The notes under the pieces are model-generated. The model did no database searches. It was not told the origin of the DNA and was given only the letters and a program-made list of their open reading frames with translations. This document shows, one piece after another, positions 24,007 to 33,806 of a stretch of DNA of 64,000 nt. A program made the translations under genes and the position numbers. How positions within the stretch are numbered: position 1 is the stretch's first letter; each line of letters starts with the position of its first letter. Source of the stretch: Flavobacteriaceae bacterium GF1 (lineage in GTDB: Bacteria > Bacteroidota > Bacteroidia > Flavobacteriales > Flavobacteriaceae); assembly GCA_009797885.1 (NCBI GenBank), contig WNKP01000006.1:248001-312000 (forward strand). The letters are read 5' to 3'.

Positions 24007-24513
24007 TTATTTACGTTGTAGGATTACCGCCGAAATCAAGGAAATAATGAATCCAATCACCAAAACCGTTCCACTCATTACGGCAAAAAGAAAAAAACTG
24101 TTCGAAAAAAGTTCCCGTTGCGACTCCAACTCCCGTAGTTTTAATTCAACTTCGTTGGCGGGTAATGTGTTCTTCATTTCCTCAATGGCATTGTTGTAAT
24201 ACGTTTGGGTGAAATCTGGATTGAGGTATTTCACATAAATGGTGTCGATTATCCCAAAACCTATCGCGGTAATAAGACTAATGAGGATACCGATCAACAA
24301 CGCCTTTTTAAAACTGATTCTTCCTGAATTTTCCTTATCCCTAAAGTTTTTGATACCGAAGAACACAAACGAGAGCGATACGATCATGGATAAATAGCCA
24401 AGGGCCTCGCCCGAAGCAAAATCACTGTCCTTTAAAAGGAACCAAGTGGCAAGAAATAGAATGGTGATGGTCAACGCTCCATAAAGGCCATATCTAAGGA
24501 CTGTTTTTTTCAT
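24007..24513 (-). CDS. DUF4199 family membrane protein
   Basis: 168 residues from ATG 24513 (an upstream start would add 19 residues without similarity). It has four hydrophobic segments: YGLYGALTITILFLATWFLL, YLSMIVSLSFVFFGI, ALLIGILISLITAIGFGIID and FLFAVMSGTVLVIGFIISLI, with a soluble loop containing YLNPDFTQTYYNNAIEEM between the third and fourth. DUF4199 proteins are inner-membrane proteins of Bacteroidetes without known role. The gene follows a membrane-anchored LuxR-type regulator, a pairing worth noting. Confidence 0.83.
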   Translation of the reverse strand: MKKTVLRYGLYGALTITILFLATWFLLKDSDFASGEALGYLSMIVSLSFVFFGIKNFRDKENSGRISFKKALLIGILISLITAIGFGIIDTIYVKYLNPDFTQTYYNNAIEEMKNTLPANEVELKLRELESQRELFSNSFFLFAVMSGTVLVIGFIISLISAVILQRK

Positions 24514-24614
24514 TGGATTTGTATTTTGATTGGACTCAAATGTAGGGCCGGTTGGACCAAAACCATTCATACTAAAGTACCAAAAAGCTGGTACTTTGGG
24601 CGGAACCCAAGGGC

Positions 24615-25028
24615 CTATTGGGGAATTAGCGAGAGTTCTTTGGCAATTTGGATGGCCTGCGTGCGCCGTTTGGCATTGAGTTTTACCAAAAGATTGGACA
24701 CGTGCGTCTTGATGGTACTTTCCGAAATATGAAGCTTTTTACCAATTTCCTTATTGGAAAGCCCTTTTGCTATTTCTATGAGCACCTCATATTCCCTATC
24801 GCTTATGCCAAGGGTCTTGACCTTTTTGAAATCAACGTGATTGGGTTCCCGGACGGATTGCGCTTTCCGCCGATTGATATACAGTCCAATTCCGAGGAAG
24901 ACAATGGCCACTATGGAGATAACGATTTCAATGGACGTATTCCCGGAAATAAAGGAATACTCTCCCAACTTAAATAGGACAAGCAAGGAAATGATTAGTG
25001 CCGAAAAGACAAAAATGGTCTTCTTCAC
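24615..25028 (-). CDS. membrane-anchored LuxR-type transcriptional regulator
   Basis: About 137 residues from a GTG at 25028, 9 nt after the dehydrogenase stop; an alternative TTG lies 15 nt upstream. Two transmembrane segments (TIFVFSALIISLLVLFKL and IEIVISIVAIVFLGIGLYI) are followed by a GerE/LuxR helix-turn-helix: ISDREYEVLIEIAKGLSNKE and LHISESTIKTHVSNLLVKL. There is no receiver domain, so the signal presumably comes through the membrane part or a partner. It could bind DNA while anchored in the inner membrane. DUF4199 is the downstream neighbour. Confidence 0.83.
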   Translation of the reverse strand: MKKTIFVFSALIISLLVLFKLGEYSFISGNTSIEIVISIVAIVFLGIGLYINRRKAQSVREPNHVDFKKVKTLGISDREYEVLIEIAKGLSNKEIGKKLHISESTIKTHVSNLLVKLNAKRRTQAIQIAKELSLIPQ

Positions 25029-25036
25029 CTTTAAAT

Positions 25037-25975
25037 TTAGCAAAATTTCGCCTTGATCTTGTCTACAATGGTCTGGGCCAGTTTTTCCTTACTTTCCACG
25101 GTCCAGCCGGCAACATGCGGGGTTAACAGAACATTGGGCGCTTTTCTCAGGTATTTAAAAGGTTTGGGTTTGTTCATGAACCAATCCTCAAAGTCAAAGG
25201 ACTTTTTTTCATATTCCAAAACATCCAATCCAGCCCCAAGGATCTTGCCCGATTTTAAGGCTTCTACCAGGTCCTTGGTCACCACACATTTTCCACGGGC
25301 CGTGTTCAAAAACCAAAAAGGGTTGTGGAAGGCATTGATGAACTCGCGATTTATCATCCCGTTGCTGGTTTCCGTCAAGGGAACGTGCAGGCTGATCACA
25401 TCCGATTTTTGCTGGAGTTCCAAAATCCCTACCTGACGGGCGTTTTCATCGCCCACACCACCAATAATGTCATAGCAAATGACTTCAACATCAAAACCCT
25501 GTAACTTTTTGGCAAAAGCTTTTCCCATATTGCCATAACCGATGATTCCAACAGTCTTTCCGTTGAGTTCCGTTCCCCGATTTCCTTCACGGTCCCATTT
25601 TCCCTTTCGGACCTCGCGGTGGGCCTTGATCATTTTGTTCATTAGGGAAAGCAACAGTCCAAGGGTATGTTCCCCTACGGCGTTTCTGTTTCCTTCCGGG
25701 GCATTGGCCAAAAACACATCCCTTTCCCGGGCATAACGAACATCAATATTTTCTAGCCCGGCACCTACCCTCCCAACAAATTTTAGGTTTTTCGCTTTGT
25801 CCAAAAAGCGTTGATCGATAGGGAAACGACTTCTGATGATAATACCATCGTACTCTTGGATCTTTTCCTCAATTTCCTTTTTGGAAGAGGTATAGTCTTC
25901 ATGGTTTTCGAATCCCAACTCGGCCAACTTCTCCAGCAGTAGGGGGTGATTGGTATCTAAATGAAGGACCTTCAT
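25037..25975 (-). CDS. D-2-hydroxyacid dehydrogenase (phosphoglycerate dehydrogenase-like)
   Basis: 312 residues. The NAD-binding motif is VGIIGYGNMGKAFAKKLQ (about residue 147). Catalytic Arg is in LNTARGKCVV, Glu in LDVLEYEKKS, and His in LTPHVAGWTVES, all in the usual order. The N-terminal catalytic domain contains IIIRSRFPIDQRFLDKAKN and VGRVGAGLENIDV. It reduces a 2-keto acid or oxidises a D-2-hydroxyacid with NAD(H); the absence of an ACT domain makes a serine-biosynthetic SerA possible but unproven. ATG at 25975 overlaps the cupin stop by 4 nt. Confidence 0.9.
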   Translation of the reverse strand: MKVLHLDTNHPLLLEKLAELGFENHEDYTSSKKEIEEKIQEYDGIIIRSRFPIDQRFLDKAKNLKFVGRVGAGLENIDVRYARERDVFLANAPEGNRNAVGEHTLGLLLSLMNKMIKAHREVRKGKWDREGNRGTELNGKTVGIIGYGNMGKAFAKKLQGFDVEVICYDIIGGVGDENARQVGILELQQKSDVISLHVPLTETSNGMINREFINAFHNPFWFLNTARGKCVVTKDLVEALKSGKILGAGLDVLEYEKKSFDFEDWFMNKPKPFKYLRKAPNVLLTPHVAGWTVESKEKLAQTIVDKIKAKFC

Positions 25976-26337
25976 ATTCTTGGGTAATGGTTTTGGGTCA
26001 TTTCATGTGCTACATTGCCCGTATGGGCGGTGCTCAATTTTTCAAAAAGCAATAGATGGACTTCTTCATTATCCTTTGTGGAAGGGCAGTGTTCCACTCC
26101 TTTGGGGACAACAATCAGTTCCCCCTCTTTAACGACCTCGGTCCGGTCCCTGAATTTCATATACAGGGTTCCCTTTAGTACCTGAAAAAGCTCATCCTCA
26201 TTTTCATGGGAATGCCAAACAAATTCACCCTGAATTTTGGCCAGGATGACCTGCATATCGTCGACCACGGCAATTTGGTGCGGGTGCCATTGTTTGGTAA
26301 ACAAGCCATGTTTTTCTTTTAAGTTGATGGGTTTCAT
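25972..26337 (-). CDS. cupin domain-containing protein
   Basis: 121 residues, a single cupin: FVWHSHENEDELFQVLKGTL gives the two His and Glu of cupin motif 1, and GVEHCPSTKDNEEVHLLLFE the second. A metal ion is expected; the substrate is unknown. It is coupled to the dehydrogenase by a 4-nt overlap and lies 9 bp downstream of mgtE. Confidence 0.87.
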   Translation of the reverse strand: MKPINLKEKHGLFTKQWHPHQIAVVDDMQVILAKIQGEFVWHSHENEDELFQVLKGTLYMKFRDRTEVVKEGELIVVPKGVEHCPSTKDNEEVHLLLFEKLSTAHTGNVAHEMTQNHYPRI

Positions 26338-26346
26338 AAAAAGGAA

Positions 26347-27699
26347 TTAAATACCTAGGATTAGTTTGGCGATCCAGAAATAAATTAAAATACCAAAAAT
26401 ATCATTACTGGTGGTGATAAATGGTCCTGTTGCAATGGCAGGGTCTATATTTCTCTTGTCCAGGAACAAGGGAATAAAGGTTCCGATCAGTCCGGCCACT
26501 ACGATAACGGCCACCAGGGACAATGAAATGGCCAGGGCGGTGTTGAACTCCCCTTTCCACAACCAGGTAAACAATAGCAACAATATGGAGAGGATAAATC
26601 CATTTAAAAGTGCCAGGAGCATTTCTTTCCAAAGGCGATTGCCAATACTTCCCTTTAGGTCATCGTTGGCCAACCCCTGAACTATAATGGCACTTGATTG
26701 CACCCCAACATTACCGGCCATTGCGGCAATAAGTGGCGTGAAAAAAAGGATTTCGGGAGCATTTTTGACAATGGTCTCAAAACTTCCCATGATGACAGCT
26801 GCCCCCAATCCCCCAAAGAGCCCTAAAATCAACCAGGGTAGGCGAGCGCGGGTCAGTTCCCAAATACTGTCGTCCGCCTCCACATCCTGGGAGATACCGG
26901 CCGCCAGTTGGTAATCCCTTTCGGCTTCGTCCCGGATGACATCCACAATATCGTCAATAGTGATACGGCCTACCAACCGTCCAATTTCATCCACAACGGG
27001 AATGGCCTCCAAGTCGTATTTGGACATAATTTTAGCAACTTCCTCTGGCTTTTCATTGACATTTACGGAATCTACCTTAGGAATATAAACCTCTTTGATA
27101 TGGGTTGTGGTGGAAGTGGTCAATAAGTCTTTTAAGGATAGGCGTCCTTTTAGTTTTTCCTCATCGTCCACAACATAAATGGAGTGTACCCTTGTAACAT
27201 TTTCTGCTTGGGCACGCATCTCCTTCACACATTTGAGTACGTTCCAATTTTCATTGACCTTAACAAGCTCCTTTGCCATTAGACCACCTGCCGTATCCTC
27301 ATCATAGCGCAAGAGGTCTACGATGTACTTGGCATGCTCCCTGTCCTCTATCTCTGAAATGACCTCCTGGACAATTTCCTTGGGAAGTTCCCCAACAATA
27401 TCCGCAGCGTCATCGGTATCCAATTCCTCGATCTCACCGGCAATTTCCTTGGGGGAGAGATTGCTCAAAATGGCTTCACGCACATCTTCATCAAGCTCGG
27501 TAAGTGCGTCCGAGGTTTTTTCACTGTCCAACAGCTTGATCAAATAGGTTGCCTGTTCCTCTTCCAGTTCATTGGCAATTTCTGCCACGTCCGCATAGTG
27601 GAATTCCTTCATCAAAAGACGTAGGTCACCATCTTTTTGGCCTTCAATGAGCATTTCTATCTGCTCGATCAGTTCGTCTGTGAGTTTAAACGGCGTCAT
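26347..27699 (-). CDS. mgtE: magnesium transporter MgtE
   Basis: 450 residues, usual length. The N-terminal superhelical MgtE_N region contains repeats such as [19 protein letters not shown] and [20 protein letters not shown]. Two CBS domains follow ([20 protein letters not shown] and [20 protein letters not shown]), and then a five-helix membrane domain carrying the conserved pore sequence [14 protein letters not shown] (about residue 330). The CBS and N domains close the channel when cytoplasmic Mg2+ is high. ATG at 27699 overlaps ksgA by 14 nt. Confidence 0.96.
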   Translation of the reverse strand: MTPFKLTDELIEQIEMLIEGQKDGDLRLLMKEFHYADVAEIANELEEEQATYLIKLLDSEKTSDALTELDEDVREAILSNLSPKEIAGEIEELDTDDAADIVGELPKEIVQEVISEIEDREHAKYIVDLLRYDEDTAGGLMAKELVKVNENWNVLKCVKEMRAQAENVTRVHSIYVVDDEEKLKGRLSLKDLLTTSTTTHIKEVYIPKVDSVNVNEKPEEVAKIMSKYDLEAIPVVDEIGRLVGRITIDDIVDVIRDEAERDYQLAAGISQDVEADDSIWELTRARLPWLILGLFGGLGAAVIMGSFETIVKNAPEILFFTPLIAAMAGNVGVQSSAIIVQGLANDDLKGSIGNRLWKEMLLALLNGFILSILLLLFTWLWKGEFNTALAISLSLVAVIVVAGLIGTFIPLFLDKRNIDPAIATGPFITTSNDIFGILIYFWIAKLILGI

Positions 27700-28558
27700 T
27701 TGTGATCATTCTAGTAAGTGTTACAAAATCGATGACACTCAGCTGTTCCGGTCGCTTGTCAAATATAGTGTCTTCCTTAAGATTTAGGGAAAGCTTAAAG
27801 GATTTCAAACTATTTCTAATGGTTTTACGTCTTTGGTTAAATGCCGCCTTTACCACTTTAAAGAAAAGGGTTTCGTCACATTGGAGTTGATAATCGGTTT
27901 TCCTGATTAATCGCAGTACCCCGGACTGTACCTTGGGAGGGGGGTCAAAAACCTGGGGATGAACGGTAAACAGGTATTCGGCGTCATAAAAGGCCTGTAC
28001 CAAAACGGACAGGATACCATAGGTTTTGTTCCCTGGGGGTTCACAAATGCGTTGGGCCACTTCCTTTTGGAACATTCCTGAAAATTCTGGAATTTGATTG
28101 CGCATTTCCAATACTTTGAATACAATTTGGGTGGAAATATTGTAAGGGAAGTTGCCCGTTATCGCAAATTGGTCTTTTCCATAGAGTTGATTTAAATCGA
28201 ATTTCAGAAAGTCACCTTCAATGACCTGAAACCTGTTGTTTTGCCCTAAAACCTTGGGATGCTCCAAAGGAAAGCTATGTTTGAGATAGACGATGGACTC
28301 GCCATCCAAATCCATTGCCGTTAAATCTATACCCCGAAGTAATAAATATTTGGTAAGGACCCCCGTTCCCGGACCAATTTCCAAAACATGGCCATAACCT
28401 TCCAATGACAGGGTTTCAGCAATACGTTGCGCAATGGTTTCATCCTTGAGAAAATGTTGACCGAGGTGTTTTTTTGCTTTTACGGATGGGGAACTCCCTT
28501 GTTTTTCAGATGGCCCTTGCTTTTGAGAAGCATATTTTTTGTTCCCTTTTTTAGCCAT
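27686..28558 (-). CDS. ksgA: 16S rRNA dimethyladenosine transferase
   Basis: 290 residues from ATG 28558; upstream in-frame starts add sequence outside the family. After a basic tail it shows [23 protein letters not shown] motif [16 protein letters not shown] (about residue 55), and the catalytic [17 protein letters not shown] (the N-x-PY motif), then [18 protein letters not shown] and [12 protein letters not shown]. It dimethylates A1518 and A1519 near the 3' end of 16S rRNA. The N-terminal basic Lys/Ser/Gln extension of about 28 residues is longer than in E. coli KsgA. Confidence 0.96.
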   Translation of the reverse strand: MAKKGNKKYASQKQGPSEKQGSSPSVKAKKHLGQHFLKDETIAQRIAETLSLEGYGHVLEIGPGTGVLTKYLLLRGIDLTAMDLDGESIVYLKHSFPLEHPKVLGQNNRFQVIEGDFLKFDLNQLYGKDQFAITGNFPYNISTQIVFKVLEMRNQIPEFSGMFQKEVAQRICEPPGNKTYGILSVLVQAFYDAEYLFTVHPQVFDPPPKVQSGVLRLIRKTDYQLQCDETLFFKVVKAAFNQRRKTIRNSLKSFKLSLNLKEDTIFDKRPEQLSVIDFVTLTRMITNDAV

Positions 28559-28587
28559 AGGAGGATTTTCATGACAAGGTAAGGTGA

Positions 28588-28905
28588 TCAATCGAAATTT
28601 TCGACATATGTCCAGGCTTTTATACCGGACTTTACCATGATTTGAATGCGTTTGTAAACCGAAGTTTCATAGTGATCGATTTCATGCAGTTCAAAATGGG
28701 AAACTTTGAACAGCATTCCCTGAACAACGTCTGATTCCGTTGATGAGGGTTCAATTAAAGGATACCTCCCATGGACCTTCTTTTTGGACATCCGATACCC
28801 CACCAAAACGGCAACTTTCCCGGAAAGTGTCCTGTTCAAAACCACTTTTTGTACTTCTTTGTTTTGAAGGGTGCCGTAGGCAAAAAGATATTGTGTATAT
28901 CTCAA
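28588..28905 (-). CDS. gamma-glutamylcyclotransferase-like (AIG2/GGACT) protein
   Basis: 105 residues. The fold signature [14 protein letters not shown] (YGTL phosphate/glycine loop) and the acidic [13 protein letters not shown] (the Glu is the expected catalytic residue) are both present. Family members cyclise gamma-glutamyl groups to 5-oxoproline. The start codon is TTG at 28905, overlapping the DUF4286 stop as TTGA; no ATG lies in the right place. Confidence 0.82.
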   Translation of the reverse strand: MRYTQYLFAYGTLQNKEVQKVVLNRTLSGKVAVLVGYRMSKKKVHGRYPLIEPSSTESDVVQGMLFKVSHFELHEIDHYETSVYKRIQIMVKSGIKAWTYVENFD

Positions 28906-29219
28906 AGGGTTTGTTCGTTAATTATTTCCAATTCGGTTCTAAAGGCCACAAATTTGTTTGGGAACAATCGATTTCCTTCACTCCGCATCCTTTCCGCATC
29001 TTCCTGATAATAACGCTCCAGGGTTTCCCTATCCGGGGTTTTGTATTGAATGGAATAGGTAGTGCCACCCATTTCCTCTTCAACCATTACCCTGCACATT
29101 TTCGCTTCCAGAAATTTTTGGGTCGCCAGCATATCCGGAATATGCTTGTCCCTCATCCAAATGAGCCAGTCCTCATGGACGGAATCGTCAATGTTTATGG
29201 TAACATTATAAATAAGCAT
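28902..29219 (-). CDS. DUF4286 family protein
   Basis: 105 residues beginning MLIYNVTINIDDSVHEDWL and continuing with WMRDKHIPDMLATQKFLEAK and YSIQYKTPDRETLERYYQ. This is the small ferredoxin-like-fold DUF4286 family of Bacteroidetes, unknown in function. It is the first gene of the overlapping leftward series DUF4286, GGACT-like, ksgA, mgtE, cupin, dehydrogenase, LuxR. ATG at 29219. Confidence 0.85.
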   Translation of the reverse strand: MLIYNVTINIDDSVHEDWLIWMRDKHIPDMLATQKFLEAKMCRVMVEEEMGGTTYSIQYKTPDRETLERYYQEDAERMRSEGNRLFPNKFVAFRTELEIINEQTL

Positions 29220-29332
29220 GTTTGTAGCGCTACTTTGGTTTTGATGGAAAACGGTTAAGTTAAGTTAAAGTGTCCAATGAATTTAGTGGGGGAGATAAAA
29301 TTCGCCGGACGGCATGACAAAAGTCAATAAGT

Positions 29333-31117
29333 TCAATTTATACTGTCCCCACGAAGCCTTCTGAAATTTTTTCGTGCTTGGGGAAAGTAATAACTATCCT
29401 GGTAATTGTATATTATTTTTTCGTAGTGATATTTTGCCTTTTCAGTATCGGAAATATGATTTTCATACAGTTGTGCCAAGGCAAAATGGGCATCATCGGC
29501 CAAAATATCCTCACCGTAAAACTCCACTATTTTTTGGTAGTTGAACCTGGCCCCGGAAAAATTCTTTTGGGCCTCAAAAAGTTTACCTTGCCGCAGTAAG
29601 GCTTCATCCTCAATTTTTTCCCCTTTGTGGTTTTCAAGAATATCATCCAATATGGAAATGGCCTCCCCATCGTTGTTCTGATAGGCCAAAAGGTCGGCTC
29701 GGGCATATTTCTTTAGGGCGGTTTGGGTGGAATCTTCCAGGCTATTGTCAGATATCAACAAACTCAATTGCATGGCATCATTGGCAATAAGCTGCGAAGT
29801 GGAACCACGCAATACTTTTAGTTGGGTAAGCGCCCAATCAAAATCCCCTTTATAAAAACTGGTTTGGGCCACTTTAAAACGGGCATCCTGCCCCAAAACA
29901 TCATTTTTGAGGCTTTTTTGGACCTGGGTAAAATAGATCAAAGCTTCGTTAAAGCGTTGGTCGTATACCAAAATATCGCCCAGGGCCAATTTAATGTAGG
30001 CCTTCCCAAACCGACCCAGGGATTCTTCCAAACTTCGCTTTAACATGCCAATGGCAGGTTCTGGATTTTCTTTTTTGAAGGTTAGGAAATTGGCATAGGC
30101 AATTTGCAACTGAAGGGTCTTGTTATCATAACCATAGTCCTCCAGTAAGGATTCGAACTTTTTGCCCACAGCATCCAGTTTTTTGCCCTTGGCATCCATC
30201 AATTCAATATCTATAAGGCTTAGCTGTGCATTTAACCTAATGCCGGGTTGGCCGGCATTTTCAACAATGAATTCAAAGATTGTGGTGGCGGTTTCCCTAT
30301 CACCATTCTCGAGCGTAATTTCCCCTAAATTGACCATGCGGTCCAACGAAGATTCCCCCGTTCGTTTATAAATCGCCTTTTCTTGGGCGAAGGCACTTTT
30401 GTATTGCGCCTGTTGGATGAAAAGCCAACTCAACAACTCGTTCCACAGGACATCCGGATTTTTTTGGGCGTTGAGCAATAAGGTCTTTCTGAGCGTTATG
30501 TTATTTTGGTTGTTGGGGTCTTCCGTTATAAAATCATCCAGGTTTCGCAATACATTGGCCCTTGAGGTTTTCCCTTCGTAAATAAGCCTTAGGTACGATT
30601 GGTACATTTTTTCAATGTCCCCCTTTTCCCCATAGATCCGTGCCAGTTGAAAATCGTAATTGAGCTCCGACTTCAACGCCATTGCTTTTGTGTATGCTGT
30701 TATGGCCTCCTCCAACAGGGCATACTTTTGAAAGCGATACCCTACGGCATAGCCAAAGTTTGGGTTTTCCTCAATCTTTTGAATGGCACGTTGGTAGTAT
30801 TCCGAAGCTTTTTCCGGTTGGTTCTGAAGGGTATAATTATAGCCTAACTCAATGAAAAACGTAGGGAAGGCATAGGTCTGTTCAATTTTGTTCAAAAGAA
30901 AGGTTTCTGCATCCCCGTAGCGTTCCAATTGTTGGTAGCAAGCGACCAATCCTTCTGAATAATCCGTTCTTCTTGGGTTTTGTTCCACCAACTTTTCGTA
31001 GAAAACAACAGCTTTTTCAAATTCACCGTCATTAAAATACTGCTTGGCCAAGAAATCCTCCTGGGCCTTGGCCCCGAGCAAAAAAAGCAAACACAAAATA
31101 AGGTAAATGCTACGCAT
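29333..31117 (-). CDS. tetratricopeptide repeat protein, exported
   Basis: 594 residues. A signal peptide (SIYLILCLLFLLGAKAQ) is followed by TPR helices across the whole length, for example AKQYFNDGEFEKAVVFYEKL, AETFLLNKIEQTYAFPTFFI, PEKASEYYQRAIQKIEENP and, at the C-terminus, AHFALAQLYENHISDTEKAK. It is probably periplasmic and acts as a scaffold in protein assembly; no enzyme motif was seen. It lies downstream of serS, separated by 52 bp. Confidence 0.87.
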   Translation of the reverse strand: MRSIYLILCLLFLLGAKAQEDFLAKQYFNDGEFEKAVVFYEKLVEQNPRRTDYSEGLVACYQQLERYGDAETFLLNKIEQTYAFPTFFIELGYNYTLQNQPEKASEYYQRAIQKIEENPNFGYAVGYRFQKYALLEEAITAYTKAMALKSELNYDFQLARIYGEKGDIEKMYQSYLRLIYEGKTSRANVLRNLDDFITEDPNNQNNITLRKTLLLNAQKNPDVLWNELLSWLFIQQAQYKSAFAQEKAIYKRTGESSLDRMVNLGEITLENGDRETATTIFEFIVENAGQPGIRLNAQLSLIDIELMDAKGKKLDAVGKKFESLLEDYGYDNKTLQLQIAYANFLTFKKENPEPAIGMLKRSLEESLGRFGKAYIKLALGDILVYDQRFNEALIYFTQVQKSLKNDVLGQDARFKVAQTSFYKGDFDWALTQLKVLRGSTSQLIANDAMQLSLLISDNSLEDSTQTALKKYARADLLAYQNNDGEAISILDDILENHKGEKIEDEALLRQGKLFEAQKNFSGARFNYQKIVEFYGEDILADDAHFALAQLYENHISDTEKAKYHYEKIIYNYQDSYYFPQARKNFRRLRGDSIN

Positions 31118-31169
31118 GGTCTAAATATAACGAAGCAATCAACGGTATTGTGTTAACTTATCCTGAAAA

Positions 31170-32441
31170 CTAATCGATAACCTCAAATCCGCAGTAAGGA
31201 ACCAATACCTCTGGAATGGCAATACCGTTTTCCGTTTGATAGTTCTCCAAAATGCCGGCCAAAACACGGGGTAAGGCCAAAGCACTGCCATTTAGGGTGT
31301 GTGCCAGATGCCGTTTTCCATCCGCATCCTTAAAACGAAGCTTTAACCGATTGGCCTGATAGGTTTCAAAATTGGAAACGGAACTGATTTCCAACCATCG
31401 ATCCTGTGCCGTGGAAAACACTTCAAAATCATAGGTCAGGGCAGAAGTGAACCCGAGATCACCACCGCAAAGCCTAAGAATACGGTAGGGAAGTTTCAAT
31501 TCCCTTAAGATGTTTTTGACATGTTCCACCATCTCATCCAATGCTTTGTAGGAGTGGTCCGGATGCTCTACCCGTACAATTTCGACCTTATCAAATTGGT
31601 GCAGTCGGTTCAAACCACGTACATGTGCACCGTAACTGCCTGCTTCCCTTCTAAAGCACGGGGTATAGCCTGTATATTTTATTGGGAAATTGGATGCGTT
31701 CAAAATTTCGCCCCTAAAAATATTGGTGACCGGTACTTCCGCAGTAGGGATCAGATACAGATTGTCTTCCCCAATATGGTACATCTGTCCCTCTTTATCC
31801 GGTAACTGTCCGGTCCCATACCCTGAAGCCTCGTTCACCAAATGGGGCACCTGTATTTCGGTATAGCCGGCTTTGGTATTTTTGTCCAAAAAGTAGGAAA
31901 TCAAGGCCCTTTGCAAACGGGCCCCCTTTCCTTTATAAATCGGGAAACCGGCACCAGTGACTTTTACCCCAAGTTCAAAGTCTATGATGTCATACTTTTT
32001 GGCCAACTCCCAATGGGGGAGTGCCCCTTGCTGCAATTCGGGGATTTCCCCTTCCCTAAAAATTTCCTCATTGTCTTCGTCGGCATTTCCCTTGGGCACG
32101 GAATCATGGGGAATATTGGGAATCTGGTACAACAGTTCCTGAAGTTCCTCTGAGACCAGATTAAGCTGCTCCCCAAGATTTTTGGACGTTTCCTTGAGCT
32201 CGGCGGTCGTAGCTTTTATGGCGTTTGCTTCGGCTGTCTTGCCACTTTTAAAGAGCATTCCTATTTCCCTGGAAAGTGTATTGGATTTTGCCAAAGTGGC
32301 ATCCAGCTCGGTTTGTGTTGCACGGCGTTTTTCATCAAGCTGTAACGCATCGTCCAGAAGTTTGCCCCCTTCAATGTTTCTTTTTGCCAAGGCCTCAATA
32401 TAGGCTTCTTTATTCTCCCTTATTTTCTGCAGCTGAAGCAT
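31170..32441 (-). CDS. serS: seryl-tRNA synthetase
   Basis: 423 residues. The N-terminal coiled-coil tRNA-binding arm (RATQTELDATLAKSNTLS to LQELLYQIPNIPHDSVP) is followed by class II catalytic motifs: motif 2 as CFRREAGSYGAHVRGLNRLH (about residue 255) and motif 3 near HTLNGSALALPRVLAGILEN (about residue 385). It charges tRNA-Ser and tRNA-Sec. ATG at 32441; a minus-strand TAATTTTG element at 32468-32461 lies 19 nt upstream. Confidence 0.97.
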   Translation of the reverse strand: MLQLQKIRENKEAYIEALAKRNIEGGKLLDDALQLDEKRRATQTELDATLAKSNTLSREIGMLFKSGKTAEANAIKATTAELKETSKNLGEQLNLVSEELQELLYQIPNIPHDSVPKGNADEDNEEIFREGEIPELQQGALPHWELAKKYDIIDFELGVKVTGAGFPIYKGKGARLQRALISYFLDKNTKAGYTEIQVPHLVNEASGYGTGQLPDKEGQMYHIGEDNLYLIPTAEVPVTNIFRGEILNASNFPIKYTGYTPCFRREAGSYGAHVRGLNRLHQFDKVEIVRVEHPDHSYKALDEMVEHVKNILRELKLPYRILRLCGGDLGFTSALTYDFEVFSTAQDRWLEISSVSNFETYQANRLKLRFKDADGKRHLAHTLNGSALALPRVLAGILENYQTENGIAIPEVLVPYCGFEVID

Positions 32442-32460
32442 AGTTTTTGCTTTAGGGGTG

Positions 32461-32468
32461 CAAAATTA
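32461..32468 (-). promoter_or_regulatory. candidate -7 element for serS
   Basis: The minus strand reads TAATTTTG, a full match to TAnnTTTG, 19 nt before the serS ATG and overlapping the end of the HTTM gene. No -33 TTG was seen at the usual spacing. Confidence 0.4.
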
Positions 32469-33806
32469 CTTTTTTGGATTCGATTTTTCATTTTCCCGGG
32501 GCAAAATCCATTCATGATGGGAGAAATGTTTCCAGGGAACGGCTGCCAAATCGATATTTGGGTCTATGAGGGTATGATACTTCCCTGCATTGACCTTGAC
32601 CCTTGAAGTGACAAATACGCTTACGTCCTCTCCTTTTTTGGCATACTCCTTTTTGAGCCTTTGTGCAAATTGCCAAATATAGTCCGGATAGCTGCCTGTC
32701 TTACGGCGTTGTTTTTTTGTGAGGTAATCATCTAAATTCACGGATATGGTATCCTTGGTTTCTTTGTTCACCACTTTAAAATGTGTGTATCCGGAACGCG
32801 TTCGCAACATCATCCGCCAACTTAATCGATGTCCTTCTTCGGTCCAAAGCACATCATCTTCAAAGGTGTGGTGCCTTAGGGGGAGTAGAAGCTGTATGAT
32901 CAAATAGATACTTATGGCTCCAGTTATCCATTTGTACCTACTCGGAAAACCCAACTTTGAAGGAATATCAGCATTTTTCTTCTTCAAGAATACGTTTCTT
33001 ATGGTCTGTGCATCAAAGAAAAACACGCAAAATGCCAGTGAGAGATAAGGAAAAATCCCAATTCGGAATACATAACTGTTAAAAAGATGGAAAAAGATGG
33101 AAAAGCCAAAGGCAACCTTTCTGGTCGGTTTCCACAATAGGGCGGGAATCACCAATAGATCAAAGAGAATCCCAAACACGGCAACTGCTTTATGCAACCA
33201 TTTCTCCTGAAGCAGTTCGCCAATCAACCAATACTCTTTTTTTCCTTTCATCAAAAGTTCAATGATGCTAAAATCCAGCCAATCGGCATATAGCTTTGCT
33301 ACGGAGGCATAGGTGTATACAATGAACAATTGTGCAATGATCAACCATCGTACCCAATTGTGCATCCAATCCTTTTTTATCTTGGGGTTGCGGCTGGCAT
33401 CAAGGGAAAGGTTTTTGTGCGCGGGCAAAAGTCCCATTACAAATGCCAACAACATTAAAAGGTAATAGTGGTTATTGTACGAGGTTTTTTGCATGAGATA
33501 TACCCCGGACCACATAAACGCAAACGCAAATGCACTGAAACGATACTTATAGCCCAAAGTGATGAGGATTCCAAAGATTCCCATAACTACAAAATAGTAG
33601 TACATACCATCCCCGGGCAGTGGTTGCAACCACTCGAAGCCAATGAAATTAAAAGTGAACTTAGGTTCAATAAAAGTACGTCTTACCCAGCCTGTGGCAA
33701 TGGCACCAAAGGCTTCACAACAGACGAGGATACCATAAAAAACCCGAAAGACCACCAACTGGGCATTGTCAATTTTACGGAAGAGGAACTGGTTAATAGA
33801 TTTCAT
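32466..33806 (-). CDS. HTTM-domain membrane protein (vitamin K-dependent gamma-carboxylase-like)
   Basis: 446 residues with at least five transmembrane segments (for example AQLVVFRVFYGILVCCEAFG, YYFVVMGIFGILITLGY and AVFGILFDLLVIPALLW), the HTTM arrangement shared with vertebrate gamma-glutamyl carboxylase. YNNHYYLLMLLAFVMGLLPA matches the conserved His-containing loop of the domain. The C-terminal half is soluble, probably periplasmic, with RMMLRTRSGYTHFKVVNKET. Whether bacterial members carboxylate protein is unknown. It overlaps ribF by 14 nt and runs in the same direction. Confidence 0.82.
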   Translation of the reverse strand: MKSINQFLFRKIDNAQLVVFRVFYGILVCCEAFGAIATGWVRRTFIEPKFTFNFIGFEWLQPLPGDGMYYYFVVMGIFGILITLGYKYRFSAFAFAFMWSGVYLMQKTSYNNHYYLLMLLAFVMGLLPAHKNLSLDASRNPKIKKDWMHNWVRWLIIAQLFIVYTYASVAKLYADWLDFSIIELLMKGKKEYWLIGELLQEKWLHKAVAVFGILFDLLVIPALLWKPTRKVAFGFSIFFHLFNSYVFRIGIFPYLSLAFCVFFFDAQTIRNVFLKKKNADIPSKLGFPSRYKWITGAISIYLIIQLLLPLRHHTFEDDVLWTEEGHRLSWRMMLRTRSGYTHFKVVNKETKDTISVNLDDYLTKKQRRKTGSYPDYIWQFAQRLKKEYAKKGEDVSVFVTSRVKVNAGKYHTLIDPNIDLAAVPWKHFSHHEWILPRENEKSNPKK

